Source: Stenogyne calaminthoides (Eukaryota; Streptophyta; Magnoliopsida; Lamiales; Lamiaceae). Taken from it: a stretch of DNA of 64,000 nt. A program made the translations under genes and the position numbers. Of this stretch, positions 32,748 through 45,209 are shown piece by piece (the first letter of the stretch is position 1; each line of letters opens with the position of its first letter). The stretch lies in the NCBI GenBank assembly GCA_037126765.1, contig JBBCBC010000017.1, positions 25,163,916-25,227,915 of the forward strand, written 5' to 3'. The notes under the pieces were generated by a model. The model was given only the letters and a program-made list of their open reading frames with translations. It did not search any database and was not told the DNA's origin.

Positions 32748-35700
32748 AGCGATGAAAGCAGAGATGATAAAGCCCACGATGTATGGTATCTTGACAGTGG
32801 ATGCTCAAGACATATGACAGGATTCAAGTAGATACTCAGTGACTATGTTGAACAAAGAGGCCCTCATATCACTTTTGGAGATAACTCCAAGGGACAGACT
32901 GAAGGATATGGAACTTTGGAAATCGACTTCGATTCATATCCATGGTGTTTCATATGTATCTGGATTGAAGCATAACTTGCTTTCAATAAGCCAATTCTGT
33001 GATAAAGGTTTTAATGTTGAGTTCTCTAAGAACTTATGTTATGTGAAAGATGATACATCACAGAAAATATTACTGACTGGTACTAGAAAAGGAAATGTGT
33101 ATCTTGCTGATTGGAGTTCAACTCCTAAACATACATGTTTGGTTGCTAAAAGTTCCACAGATACCAGTTGGTTATGGCATAAAAGAATGAATCACCTGAA
33201 TTTCAAAACTCTGAATAAACTTGCAAGATTAGCTCTTGTGAGAGGGTTGCCTAATGAAGTATTCAGTAAGGAACATATTTGTGATGCGTGCCAGAAAGGA
33301 AAACAAATTAGAGCATCATTTAAAAGCAAAGTAGATGTTTCTACTGAAAGAATACTTCAGTTATTGCATATGGATCTCTTTGGTCCAATAACACCAGTGA
33401 GCACCAATGGCAGGAAATACACACTAGTAGTAGTTGATGACTACTCAAGATATACTTGGGTCATATTCTTACTCAGTAAGAAAGAGACTCAGATAAAGCT
33501 GCCAGAATTACTGAAAAGGCTCAGTATTGAGAAAAATTTGAGTGTGGTCAAAATCAGATCTGACAAAGGAACTGAATTTTTAAACCATATTATATCTGAT
33601 TATTGTGCAGCAAATGGAACTTCTCATGAAACATCAGCTGCAAGGACCCCTCAACAAAATGGTGTTGCTGAAAGAAGGGATAGGACTCTGAAAGAAGCTG
33701 CAAGGACAATGATAACTGAAGCTGATATTCCTAAAAGATTTTGGGCTGAAGCTGTCAACATTGAATGCTATTCTCAGAACAGATCCATGCTGACCAAGAG
33801 TCAAGGCAAAACACCCTATGAGCTTTGGAATGAAAGGAAGCCTCTTGTTTCTTTCTTTCGTGTGTTTGGTTGCAAGTGTTTCATAGACAATAATGGTAAA
33901 GATCAGTTGAAAACATTTGATAGCAAAGCTGATGAAGGAATATTCTTAGGATATTCTGAAGTCAGAAAAGCTTTCAGAGTTTACAACTGTAGGACTCTTA
34001 TTGTGGAGAAAACACCTCATGTTGTTTTTGATGAATCTACTTGTGTTCAGAAGAAACAGGAAGATGATGTAGAAGAACTGACCAAGAGGATCACCAGATT
34101 AAGCCTGAAAAAGAATGACAAATCATCCACTGAACCTGAAAAGAAGAAGTCAGTCACTATCTATGATTGGAGTGACTCAGACTCAGATAAAGAAGTTCAG
34201 GATGGAACTCAGGATGGTGAGACTCAGGAAAGCCAACACACCAAAGGTGACCAATCTGAACAGACACCAGTTCAGACTCAGGTATGTGATGCCAATGAAG
34301 ATGTGGTCACAGCTGAGGAAAATTCTGAATCTATCAACCAAAGGGGAACTAATGTCTCTGAACATGTTCTGAATAGAATTTCCCCTGAGGAAGATGATTC
34401 ACTTTCTCCTTTTCTTTTGTTCCCTGAGTTTGCTGATTTAACTGAACCTAACATTTCAAATGTTGAGGATACTATTGAAGGGGGAACATCAAGAAGGAAA
34501 TGGTTAGATAGTCATCCTACAAGTCAGATTGTGGGTGATCTAACTGAAGGAGTTAAGACAAGAAGGTTCCATGGTGAGAGTGCACTATTCTGCTGCTTCC
34601 TATCAGAGAAAGAGCCAACTGAGATTGGTGAAGCTCTACAAGATTTTCATTGGATTACTGCTATGCAAGATGACCTGAATCAATTCTCAAGGAATGAAGT
34701 ATGGGAGCTAGTGGATAGACCTGAAAGGCACAATGTCATTGGAACCAAGTGGGTATTCAAGAATAAAAGAGATGAAAACAACAACATTGTAAGAAACAAG
34801 GCAAGGCTAGTTGCACAAGGTTATTCCCAAGAAGAAGGCTTGGATAATGATGAAACCTTTTTTGTTGCAAGACTAGAAGCCATCGATTGTTTCTTGCATA
34901 TGCTGCTACAGGAAGTTCACATTCTATCAAATGGATGTGAAAAGTGCATTTCTGAACGGTGTGCTTAAAGAAGAGGTTTATGTGGAACAACCTCCTGGTT
35001 TCAGACAGAATGACCAAGTTTACAGGCTCAGAAAAGCTTTGTATGGTCTTAAGCAAGCACCCAGAGCATGGTATGATACTCTTTCTCAGTTTCTTACTGA
35101 CCATGGTTTTGTCAAAGGAACTGTTGATATAACTCTGTTCAGGATAGAAGATGGAGAAGATATCTTACTAGTTCAGATATATGTTGATGACATTATTTTT
35201 GGATCTCCAAACCATCAGCTGTGTGAAAAGTTTTCAACACTGATGTAAGGCAAGTTTGAGATGTCAATGATGGGAGAGATGAATTTCTTTCTAGGTCTTC
35301 AAGTGAAACAATCAAAGGAAGGAATATTCATCAACCAGGAAAAGTACACCAGGGATCTGATTGTCAAGTATGGTGTACATAATTGCAATCTGATTAGAAT
35401 TCCTATGAATACTAACTACAAGATGGATCGATTTCAAGGCAAATCAAGAAGTCATCACCGATTATAGAGGAATCATTGGATCATTGCTCTATCTCACGAC
35501 AAGTAGGCCCGATATAACATTTCTTTGTTGGGATATGTGCAAGATACCAAGCTAATCCTAAGGCTAGTCACATGGAGGCTGCCAAAAAGATACTGAAGTA
35601 TCTTAAGGGCACAGTGAATAGAGGATTATGGTATCCAGCTGATGATAACCTTGAATTAACTGGTTACTCAGATGCTGATTATTGAGGTTGCGAAATTGAC

Positions 35701-36128
35701 GGAAGTCCACTACAGAACTTGTTAATTTCTAGGAAGTAAGTCGATATCTTGGTTTTGAAGAAAGCAGGACCTCGAGAGTAACCACTACTATCGAAATTTG
35801 AATACATGGTGCGGGGAAGTGTTGTGCAGGTTCGATTCTTTGGCTCAGACAACAATTAAGGGATTATAAAGTTGTAGCCAATGAAGTACCAATATTTTGT
35901 GACAATAATAGTGCCATTGCTATTTCACAAAATCCGTGTATTGCACACGGATGCAAGCATGTGGATATCGGACATCACTTCATCGGAGATCATGTCGAGA
36001 AAAAGGACATCGGGATGGAGAAAATTCATACCGATAAGCAGAGAGCTGATATCTTGACTAAACCTTTGGCTGAATCAAGATTTCAGGAACTATCAGTTGA
36101 ATTAGGGATGTTAGATCCAGGTGTATAG
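32748..36128 (+). pseudogene. pol: pol polyprotein of element B (PR, IN, RT, RNase H)
   Basis: Pol cuts the polyprotein, integrates the cDNA and makes it. Protease: WYLDSGCSRHMTG with DSG at 32793-32801, followed by a TAG and a frame change. The longest open part (32839-34968, 709 codons) holds the GAG-pre-integrase HHCC finger (HKRMNH ... CDAC, about 33177-33295), the integrase core with Asp in LLHMDLFGP, Asp in RSDKGTEF and Glu in QQNGVAERR, a Ser/Asp-rich linker, and the RT start (GTKWVFKNK, KARLVAQGY). A frameshift near 34930 moves into 34931-35248 with KSAFLNG, YGLKQAPRAWY and the YVDD catalytic motif. TAA at 35246-35248 interrupts, then FFLGLQVKQ and a broken RNase H with CDNNSAI and KHVDIGHHFI, ending at TAG 36126-36128. 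Family assignment is firm; activity as written is not possible. Confidence 0.93.
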
Positions 36129-36761
36129 AGTAAATCTGAAAAATTGAAGGTTTTCAGATGCGTGAAGTTGTTCTCAGATTTCTACTGAGAAACTCAGGAT
36201 AAAATGAAAATACTAAACTGAGTCTCAGAAAACTCAGATTCTTGAAGGTCAAGATTTTCATTATTATCTTGAACCCATTCAAGATTTTCAAGATTATCTC
36301 GACATTTTATCAAGGTCAATACTCAGTAAGACTGATAGAGGGAAATTAGTCTGAAGAAGTAATGACTCATGCGACTCATTTATTGCTTAAGTGAAACTCA
36401 GTAATCATTTGCAATAAATACAAAACACCTGAAGAATGTTTTGGGCGGGATCTTTGAAATTCCTAGAGAAGGTCAACAGTCATTAAATGCTCTGTTTCAT
36501 TTATTAACCAATGAGGTTAAAATGGCGGCTTACTTTTCGGAAGATCGACTGTTCGCTTACCTGATTTATCGTGGATTAATCTTAACCGTTGATTTTAATT
36601 AATCACAAGATCTACCCACGATCTCGAACTATATATTCTTTGAGAAGCCATTCAAGCCATTTTATTAAACCCTTCACTCCCAAAATCCTCTGCAAAACAA
36701 AATCCCTCTTTTACTCAGAAAAGCTTCATCGCTCCAAACCCTAAATCTTCAAATCTCAAAA
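36129..36761 (+). other. Non-coding region between pol and third ORF of element B
   Basis: No coding sequence. It carries the CCAAT-like block (about 36510-36535), an ATCTTAACCGTTGATTTTAA stretch, the TATA box at 36629-36638, and a 120-base leader rich in C and T. Confidence 0.65.
36629..36638 (+). promoter_or_regulatory. Candidate internal promoter (TATA) of third ORF, element B
   Basis: CTATATATTC, 124 bp upstream of the ATG at 36762, conserved in place with CTATATATCC in element A. Spacing is right for a start site about 30 bp downstream and a ~90-nt leader. Activity inferred only. Confidence 0.6.
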
Positions 36762-39700
36762 ATGGCTCCTACCATATTCGAAAGATTGGCCGAAACAAAT
36801 AAGCCATGGTATGAGTACGTGGTTTCTTTGGAAAGTACTTCCAATGCCAAGCACGAAGAAGAAGCACTCCATTTAATCTGATTGGCGAAACTGACGAACC
36901 TCGTCGCAAACCGACCGGAGGCAGAGTATACTCGCGAGGTAATCGATTTTGTTGCTAATTTGGAAATAGATGAGGATGATTGTATAGAATCCAAGATTTC
37001 TGTTTCACATCTTGAACAATCGATGAAGTATGTGGATTTTGTTGGAGAGCTCTATATTCTCCCTAAGAATTTAAACGACATTTTTTGAGTTGTGCGATAG
37101 GGGAGATGATCCCTCATTATATATGTTGGGACCAGAGCAAGAGTATCTTGATGGGATTACCGAGAAACCCGTTAAGTTTGAGGCAACTCTGCACAAACGA
37201 CATCTAAAGCCGAAATACCGAGTATTGATGGATATCATTGGAAAGTGCATCATGAGTCGATCTGGAAGCTTCGAGCAGATCAGCACACCCAAACTCCGAC
37301 TGATGGCGGCGATTGAGGACTCACCCACCAAGGATTTCAACTGGCTGAAATATCTGATCAAGGTGGTGAGTGAGCAAGCCAAGGTCATAAAAAGGGAGGA
37401 TGGGGTAATATCCATCAAAGGCAGGATCCTCCATGCCACCAAAATAACATTTATTTTGGAAATGTGCCGTGAGGAGGAGGATATCTTTGCCAACTCTACT
37501 CCATTCCCTAAGTCCAAAGTAACGTTCAAACCCATTGCTGCAAAGAGGACGATCAAGGGAAAGAAAGAGAAAAAGGTGGAATCACCAGTTGCGGCTGCTA
37601 CTGAAGAAAGCCAACAAACCAGGGGGAAGGTTTTGTTGGAAACCAAGAAGGAGCCGGGTGTGAAATTAATGAAGCAAAAAACCCTTGCTCCAAAGCGCAA
37701 AAGGATGGTGGTTCTTACTGATGATGATGAAGATGAGGAATGTGAGATCGAGGAGATTGACTGAGAGCCAAATCGCTTTAAATCGCCTTTACTTGTATTG
37801 GCTCGAGGGCTATCTCAAAGGCATGAGGATCAAACCGAGGAGCAAAGCTTCTCGAGGTTCTTGAGACATCGCTTAGTTCGATAAGTTTTCTCGGGAAATA
37901 TTCAGGACCTCGGACCTCGAGAATGTTGATTCCCCTCGAGGAAGTGCGGCTCAGACCGCAGAAGATGCTTAGATTCCTGGCGAGGAAGTGCCCACGGTTC
38001 TAAGAGCAAACCGAAATTCCCATCGAGGAAGCGCCCGGCTCGGACCTCGAGAACCAAGCCGATTCAGATCGAGGAGTTATGCGCCTAAACCTCGAGTTTT
38101 CTTTGAGCCTCAGGAGCGATGAATTTTGATGAGCTCCTGAATGAGCTCTTAGTCGACCTTTCAGCAGATTTTCTATTGAACCTGAGAGCCCGATGCTCAA
38201 GAAAGGTGAAGTCAAGAGACCGAATAAGCGAAAGCAAGGGGAACGATTCATTCTTGACCGCTACCCTGAGCTTAGCTCATTCCCTGACCTCCAAGACATC
38301 TTCTTCAGATTGAGGTCAACGGTCTACATCCTCAACCAGACTCTTCCGGAGATGCTCAACATTGCTTCATTCAGAGGCGAAGACTGGTGGAACGAGGAGA
38401 CAACTTTTCTCACTGAATTCTCAGGATTCAGGAAAACCAAGCTCAGGATGAAAATTTCTGATTTTGATGAGCTGGTGAAGAAGAAGGTTGTTGAGAGGAA
38501 AGCGACTGAAGTTGGTGCCCCGAGCTCCATTGACAAATCTTAGGATGGGGACCAACAAGGGGATGATGAGAGTCAATCTCAGAAGGAGAAAGACTCAACT
38601 GATGCTGATCAGGCTGTTGTCGAACATCCTCAGACTGAAGTTAGCCTTCAGGTAACTTTTGGCACTATTGATAATTATGCCAGGATTACTGAAGTTCTTA
38701 CCTTTAAATCTGTAATGTTTGATATGCAGACTGAGGCTCAGGTGGACACCCAAGCTCAGGGTGAAGCCCCAGTTCAAACTGAAGCTCAGGTTCAGACTGA
38801 GACTCAGGATGAACAACCAACTCGGGGAGGCACAAACCGATCGATATGCTCCCCGAGATTGATCTCCCCTACCGATGGAGAAACTGGAGAAGGTTGAGCC
38901 GATCCTGACCAAAGTTGCTCAGATCGAGGAGGCATTGGCCAACCAAACTCAGAAGATTGAAAACTTGAGTTCTTCTTCAGAACTGGTACTGCTTCAGGAT
39001 ACTCTGATAGAAAAGCTAACCTCCATGGAAGGAAAATTAGAAGAGAAGATAGAGGGGGTCAAGGCTAAGCTTAATGCAGAGCTGAAGCAAAAGCATCAGG
39101 AGCAGACTGAAATTATAGAAGCAAAGTTGGTAGAGAAGAATGAGATGCTGGTAAAGAATGCTGTTGAGGAAATGAGCTCAATGCTCATGGCCAAGATGAC
39201 AGATATGTTCAAGGAAGCTCTCTCTAGCCAATTTGCTCATCTGTCTGAAGAATTCTCTGTGGCGAAGAACCACCTCAGAAGGCTCGAGGAGGAGCAAGAT
39301 CAGATGGCAGGGGAGGTGCGGAGTGTCAGTAAAGAACAATACCATATGGACACAACACTCTCCAGGCTTCTGCCAGAGTATGGTTCCAAGAAGGGGAAAG
39401 ACACGGGTGATCTCGTGGATTTATTGGAACATACTCCGAAGGGCAAGGTTGTAAAAGATGCTGAAAAAGAAGATTATTGCCGAAGCCATGAAGGAGATAG
39501 AAGCCACTGAGAAGCTTAAATTCAAGAAGGTGGAGAAGCCAGTCTACACTCAGGTTTCTAAGGAAACAATGCAGGAAGTTGCTATAGAGAAACTGAGTGG
39601 TAGATGAAGGATTGGTACAAGCCTAGCTGGTGCTGAATTGCCCATCAAGAGAAAGGCTATGGCAATGAAAGAGCCTGAGGGAAAAAGAGCAAAGGCTTCT

Positions 39701-40364
39701 AAGCCAACTCAGAGAAAATTGTTGCTGGATATTGAAGAATCTGAGGTCGAGCCAAAGAAGAAGGTCTTCAATACCAGAAGCGCTCTGAAAACACTCCAGA
39801 TTGAACAAGTAAAGAAAATTGTTGCTTCTGTTTCTGGTGTACCAGTGATCAGAAAGAAGGTAGAAGAAGAGCAGAAAAGAAGGAGTGGGTTCAAAAAGTT
39901 CGCAAGCAATAGGAGAGGGAACACAAAAGCACAGAAATGGCCGCATGTTGACAAATGGATGCCAGTCCATCTCAACGATGCATGGGAAGAAATCAAGAGA
40001 ACCTTCTAGTTCTACTATGATGTGCTCAGAGAATGGAGAGGGGAGAGGTCAGATCCGAATGAGGCTTTCATCGACTATCTCCTGACCTTCTATCCAAAAT
40101 ATCTTCAAGGATGGATAAATCTTGCGGATGAAGGAAAGGTGCAGATAACCGCCCCTGGTCCATACGTGTACCCTCCTCCCAATTTGGAGAATGGTCATGT
40201 AAATGAGAAAGCCATTTTCTCAGAAATCACTCAAGACGCCCACTCGGTTAGGGTCCGACAGGAACAATCTCGATATCATCAAGGAGAGAGATGCGCTGAA
40301 AAGAAGATATTACGGAATGTTCAACCTTGAAGTCCCTGCTGATGAGGTGGAAGATCAGAACTGA
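36762..40364 (+). pseudogene. Third ORF of element B (~1,200 codons, function unknown)
   Basis: Starts MAPTIFERLAETNKPWYEY. Codon 40 is TGA (36879-36881) where element A has an Arg codon, a likely C-to-T change at CpG. Visible parts: N-terminal region with EDDCIESKISVSHLEQ (36960-37020); a well-conserved globular block (37090-37470) with KPKYRVLMDI, MSRSGSFEQISTPKLRLMAA and NWLKYL; a Lys/Glu/Asp-rich linker ending DDDEDEECEIEEID; a damaged 37765-38190 patch; RFILDRYPELSSFPDLQD and SFRGEDWWNEE (38240-38400); Gln/Glu-rich QTEAQV repeats (38725-38815); a long coiled coil (38875-39420); a Lys-rich segment; and a C-terminal block with YPKYLQGWINLADEG (40060-40330). No signal peptide or membrane segment is seen, so it does not look like an envelope protein. 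From memory the N-terminal block resembles plant proteins annotated as putative plant transposon protein. Confidence 0.75.
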
Positions 40365-40810
40365 AGAGCCGAACTGAAGAGCTGGACTGAAGAGCAAATG
40401 AAGACTCATAAGATGAAGACTCAGAAGATTCATGTAATCCTTTATCTTTTTTTTGTCTTTTTGATTTTGTTCTGATAAGATTCATTGAACTTCGTAATAA
40501 CGATCTACCTATCATCAATGAAAACTTATCATTTATGCTCAAAAGATAATATCTCATTATCTTATTTACATGTCTTTTAATTTTTGATATGCCTGAATGA
40601 TTGTCGCTGAGTTTAATTATTGAGAGATTAAGTATTTGGTGATGAATCATTTGAAGAGATTCATTACTGAAGAAATTGTTGGAAGACTCATTATGTTTAG
40701 GAAATTGTTGGGAGTTATAACCAATCTTGTAATAAGATAAACTGAAACCTGAGTTTAGGTTAAAATGTTTGTAACAAGATAGGTTTTGGCATCATCAAAA
40801 AGGGGAAAAT
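40365..40810 (+). other. Element B 3' untranslated region and polypurine tract
   Basis: Non-coding. ATCAATGAAAACTTATC and CAAAAGATAATATCTCATTA are conserved with element A. The polypurine tract AAAAAGGGGAAAAT (40797-40810) abuts the 3' LTR. Confidence 0.85.
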
Positions 40811-42850
40811 TGTTGGGAGATGAATTTAATAAAGATATATGATTTTGATTAAGATCCCAAAACCCCTGAGTATGACATGTTCAGGATAATCTTGAATAGT
40901 TGAGTCAGGATTCAGTTTTAGAGTATTCAGGATGGAATCTGCAAAATGTATAGTCAGCAGATATAGATCAGGTTAGGATCTGAAGATTCTGAAGAACTCA
41001 GAAAGTTTCTGAAGAAACTGAAGTTTCAGTATGAAACTGAAGTTTCTGAAGTTTCAGTATGAAACGAAGAAATCAAGACTCGAAGGTGAAATCGAGATAT
41101 CAAGACTCAAGATGAAATCGAGGAATCAAGACTAAGTATATCAGTCAGTATATCTGTGAGGACTCGTAAGACGCCAAGACTCGTAAGACGCCAAGACTCG
41201 AAGACCCTGAACACTCGTAAGACGCCAAGACACGTAAGATGTAAGATCAAGAATCAAGATCAAAAATATCGAAGGCACAATAATTACTGAGGACTCAATA
41301 ATGTACTGAATGCTCAGTATAAACCTGAATGTTCCGAGGCACTGAACATATCTATCTGAAGGATGCAATACTGAGAAGATCGCGATTCCTTAGAAAAATA
41401 GATATTTGCCAAGACATTCAAATGCAGACAAAAGGAACTAAGACAAAGTGTTGTTAAGGTTATATCACTTAGAGATTGTAACCAAAAAGAGCCGTTGAGT
41501 TGTCTACCTTTAACTGGAGACAAAAGTCAAAAAGAGGAAGACAACATACCATCATATCGACATCGACAAATGACAGTCCTTGAAAAAAAGATGTCGAAGA
41601 GTACTAAGTTCGGATACAAAAAAGTGAAAACCGGCTACATGAAAGGCTATTGCCTAAAACGTGTTAGGGAGTGTCAAACTCTAAATATAGCCGTTTCTCA
41701 CACACCATAAGAGGAAACTCATGAAGCTATCTCTCCAACGGATAATTTTTCAAGAGTAACCTTGGTGTATGCCTATAAATACTTGTAACCCTCTACATTG
41801 TAAGGTTACAGGAAATTTGTAAGCAACTCAAGAGCTCATACTTATTATTGCAAGTTGAAGCACTCGAAAAACCAAGAATTTCCCAAGTGCTTTAAATCGA
41901 AGAGAGCTCATTCCACTAAGCCTAGCTTGATAAGATATATCCAAAGCTTAGTCGAGATATCCTAGACTTTGCATTTGTTCTTAATTGTAAAGGATATCTC
42001 ATCCTAGTTGGAAACCAACCAAGAAACCCCAAACCCTTTGTAAGGTAGTTTGAGTGTGATTGTTGGTGAGATTGGAGTTGTAAAGAGTGGGTAAACTACA
42101 TTGAGGTAGTCAGAAAGCTCTAGAGGAGAAGTGAGTAATCTATCGTGGATAGACAGAAAGCTTGTGTGAGTTTTGAGTTAGTAAACTACAGAGGTAGTCA
42201 GAAAGCTCAAAATTAGAAAGGTTAGTAAACTACAGAGGTAGTCAGAAAGCCTTAAGAAGTGATTAGTGAATTTCTCTGAAGAGATCAGGGAGAGTGGACG
42301 TAGGAGCTTGAGTCTCTGAACCACTATAACTTGCTGTGTTCTTTGCTTTCCGTTTTGCTTGATTTATCTGTTGCATTACTTTGTTTTTAAAGCATATTTT
42401 CACTGACATTTCAGTTGGAATCAATCCACTGAAAGTTGCATATAATTGAATCACAGCCTAATCACTATTCCATTAAAGGAAGGTTTTCAGCAAAAGCTTA
42501 AAACGTGTATAAACTAAGGGCCAACCATTCCACACATCTGAGTAGCTCGAACAGATAGTTACCAAACTGAACTTACTCTTCTGAGGGTTCAGTAAGATAG
42601 TTATCTGATCCAAGCAACTCAGGATCTCTGAAAACTCAGGACTCAGTTGGGATTATCTGAGGTATCTGAAAGCAGCTCAGGATCACTGTCTCAGATAGAC
42701 TTTGACTCAGAGCAATTTGTGCTTCTCAGGACCGAATCATCAGGACAACCTGACCCAAGCTGACCTCAGTAAAAGAAAATTTTTAAAAACATTGAACACG
42801 TGTATTCCCCCCCCATACACGTGTAAGACTCGTTTACACCGGGACCAATA
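40811..42850 (+). repeat. 3' LTR of element B (2040 bp)
   Basis: TGTTGGGAGATG to GGGACCAATA (the usual CAACA has one C-to-T change), followed by the TTTTC duplication. TATA box CTATAAATAC at 41773-41782; G-box hairpin at about 42797-42825. Full-length, unlike its 5' partner. Confidence 0.95.
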
Positions 42851-42855
42851 TTTTC

Positions 42856-43741
42856 TCATTACACTAATTGACCTCGTTTATCACATTTGGACACAAAGTC
42901 CAAACGTGACATGCATTGGCCAATGACTAACGATCCAATTAGTATGAGAAGACGAGCACTCTCTCTAAATCCACATTGAGGAATGAATCATTTTCTTGGC
43001 TCAACTACCACGCACATGCATTTCGTGATGAACCCAATCCATGTCATATCTACCCATTAAGGGTGCATGCGTCGGTCATGGTCAAAGTTCACCACTCCAT
43101 ACATGTCGTGCGTATTGACCTCAAGTCAGAGGAATATCACGTCGCTCCCACTAACCGAGACACCCGTAGACACTCAAGTGGAGTAACATCAAACGAATAT
43201 CTCGGATGAGTATATCAATACCCTATAAGGTATCTGTGCATCCATCATGAGATTCCTAGTATCTCGTAGTAAGTGAGAACTCCTACACTCTTTAAGAGTA
43301 TGATCCAGATCGCACATCAATCTCAAATGCATCATCAATATCTCATTCTTGATGATCCTTGATCGGGGCTATTTGAGAACCATGCTTAAGTCATCTGAGG
43401 TTTCACACCCTCAATGACAACATTGGTTCATGGGAACACATATAAGAATAAATGCAAACAATCAAACATAATATTCAAACATGTGTATTGCCATATATTA
43501 ATATTAAATGGATAATAACATGGTTCATGGTTCAAGGTTCAGGTTCATAATTCAGGGTTTAGGGTTCAAGATTGTGTTTGGATGGAATAGAATTAAATGA
43601 TGGAATGGGATAAGGATGAGATAGGGATGAGATTAAGGAGGAGGGTAAAATGGTAAAAAAAAGGGCATATTTGTGGGTGGAAAAAGTCTTAGGGCAAAAA
43701 AGAGTTGTGCAAGTTGAAAAAGGACAAAAAAGAGTTTGTCC
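42856..43741. other. Non-coding DNA, right part of the target of element B
   Basis: Continues 28386-29174 once element B is removed. No coding. TCATGGTTCAAGGTTCAGG-type repeats at 43518-43572; a small palindrome GGACAAA/TTTGTCC at 43723-43742. Moderately GC-richer than its left half; may be part of an old LTR. Confidence 0.45.
43518..43572. repeat. Degenerate GGTTCA/TTTAGGG repeats (telomere-like)
   Basis: Six to eight imperfect 6-7 bp units including CAGGGTTTAGGGTTCA. Resembles plant telomere repeat TTTAGGG only in one or two units. Confidence 0.5.
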
Positions 43742-45209
43742 CTAACAACAATCCAGTGAGACTCACCCGGATCCTATTGGTATCTACCAGTGATGCTGAC
43801 AACATATGCCACATTGGGCCTAGTGTAAGTCATGACGTACATGATTGACCCAATTGCAGATGCATATGGGACATCCTTCATGTGCTTGATATCAGCTTCA
43901 TTTGAAGGGCAATCCTTCTTTGACAACTTTATCCCATGATTTGTCGGTAGAGACCCTCTCTTAGAGTTCTCTATCGCAAAACGCTTCAACACCTTGTCTA
44001 CATAGGTGGATTGTGACAACCCCAATATCCTCTTGGATCTATCCCTGTGGATCTTGATCCCTAGGATGTAGCAGGCTTCACCAAGATCCTTCATCATGAA
44101 GGTCTTTGACAACAATCTTTAACGAATTGCATTAACGGGATATTATTTCCCAAAATTAGTATGTCATCGACATACACGATTATGAAAATAATGTTCTTCC
44201 CGTTGCGTTTACAATAAACAGAAGGATCTTTCAAATTTCTGATGAAGTCAAAAGACTTGATGGTTTCATCAAATCAGATATTCGAACTCCTAGAAGCTTG
44301 CTTCAATCCATATATGGATCTCTTTAGCTTGCATACAAGATTAGAATTCAGCTTAGATATAAAACTTTCCCGTTGAGTCATAAACACTTCCTTATCAATG
44401 TTTCCATTGAGGAAAGTTTTTTTGATGTCCATCTGTCAAATCTCATAATCATAGTGTGCTGCTATCGCAAGTAAAATTCGAATGTACTTGATCATTGCAA
44501 TTGGTGAGAAGGTCTCATCATAGTCAATGCCTTTGCGTTGACTATAACCCTTCGCCACCAACCTAGCTTTGTAGGTTTGTACTTTGCCATTTGCATCAGT
44601 CTTACGCTTGAAGACTCATTTGCAACTTTTGGGTCTAACCTCTTTAGGCAACTCAACCAAGTCCCAGACTTGATTGGTGTACATCGAGTCCATCTTGGGT
44701 TTTATGACTTCATGATACTTCCCTGAATCAATATCTGATATTGCTTTAGAGTTAGTATTAGGATCGTTCTTATCCGGTATGTCCAAACTATATATCGAGT
44801 TCCTCTAAGAGGTAAACGTATCTAATGGGCAGATTATGATTCCTAATTGACTTAAGGAGCTATGGTTGTGCAGGTTGTACATTCTGATCGTGAAAATTTT
44901 GTGGTGCATCGATTTCATCAATGTTCGGAGAGTCCTCAAGAGCTACACTTTCAGATGCCTCATGGGCTGGAGTTTGAACTATGTTGTTCTCATTCAGCCC
45001 ACTTGGAGGTTCTCGCTGAATGCTTCCATTGATTCCTTGTTATGTTGCTTTGACAAGATATCAGTTTCTTTGTTAATTTGTGGTTCTTGAATTTCTTCAA
45101 GTTTTATCGGCTTACAACCTTGTTCCTTGAAGACATAATCTTCTTCAAGGAACCTAGCCTGCCTAGAAACAATCACTGTGCATTCCATAGTGTATTTTAC
45201 AACCACGCG
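43742..45209 (-). pseudogene. pol: Copia pol remnant of another lineage (integrase end to RT)
   Basis: Read on the minus strand: SRQARFLEEDYVF (about 45175, integrase C-terminal side), VWDLVELPKE, KARLVAKGYSQ, AIAAHYDYEI, MDIKKTFLNGN, KLKRSIYGLKQASR, then IIVYVDDILILGN with the YVDD motif (about 44165), and MMKDLGEACYILGIKI to VVSITGRYQ (44115-43774). RNase H is missing: the match ends at about 43742. Several stops and at least two shifts (near 44116, 44290 and 44430). The sequence differs clearly from family S pol and resembles Tork/Tnt1-type elements. It is bounded at 45210 by a foldback. Old remnant. Confidence 0.87.

Larger units (their letters stand above)
29180..42850 (+). mobile_element. 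S-family copia retrotransposon, element B (near-complete, 13.7 kb)
   Basis: Bounded by TTTTC at 29175-29179 and 42851-42855. In order: 5' LTR (956 bp, internally deleted), PBS pair, gag, protease, integrase, RT, RNase H, third ORF with its own TATA box, polypurine tract, and 3' LTR (2040 bp). All copia hallmarks are visible: order PR-IN-RT-RH, DSG protease motif, HHCC and DDE integrase motifs, YVDD RT motif. Frameshifts and stops interrupt gag, protease, RT and the third ORF, and the 5' LTR lacks the promoter, so as written it is not autonomous. Confidence 0.95.

Noticed and set aside
37071..37700. 209-codon minus-strand open frame
   Set aside because: Exact antisense of a conserved part of the third ORF; no independent domain or start context.
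36762..40364. Third ORF as a retroviral-type envelope gene
   Set aside because: No signal peptide, transmembrane segment or glycoprotein-like Cys pattern is visible; the protein is charged and coiled-coil rich.
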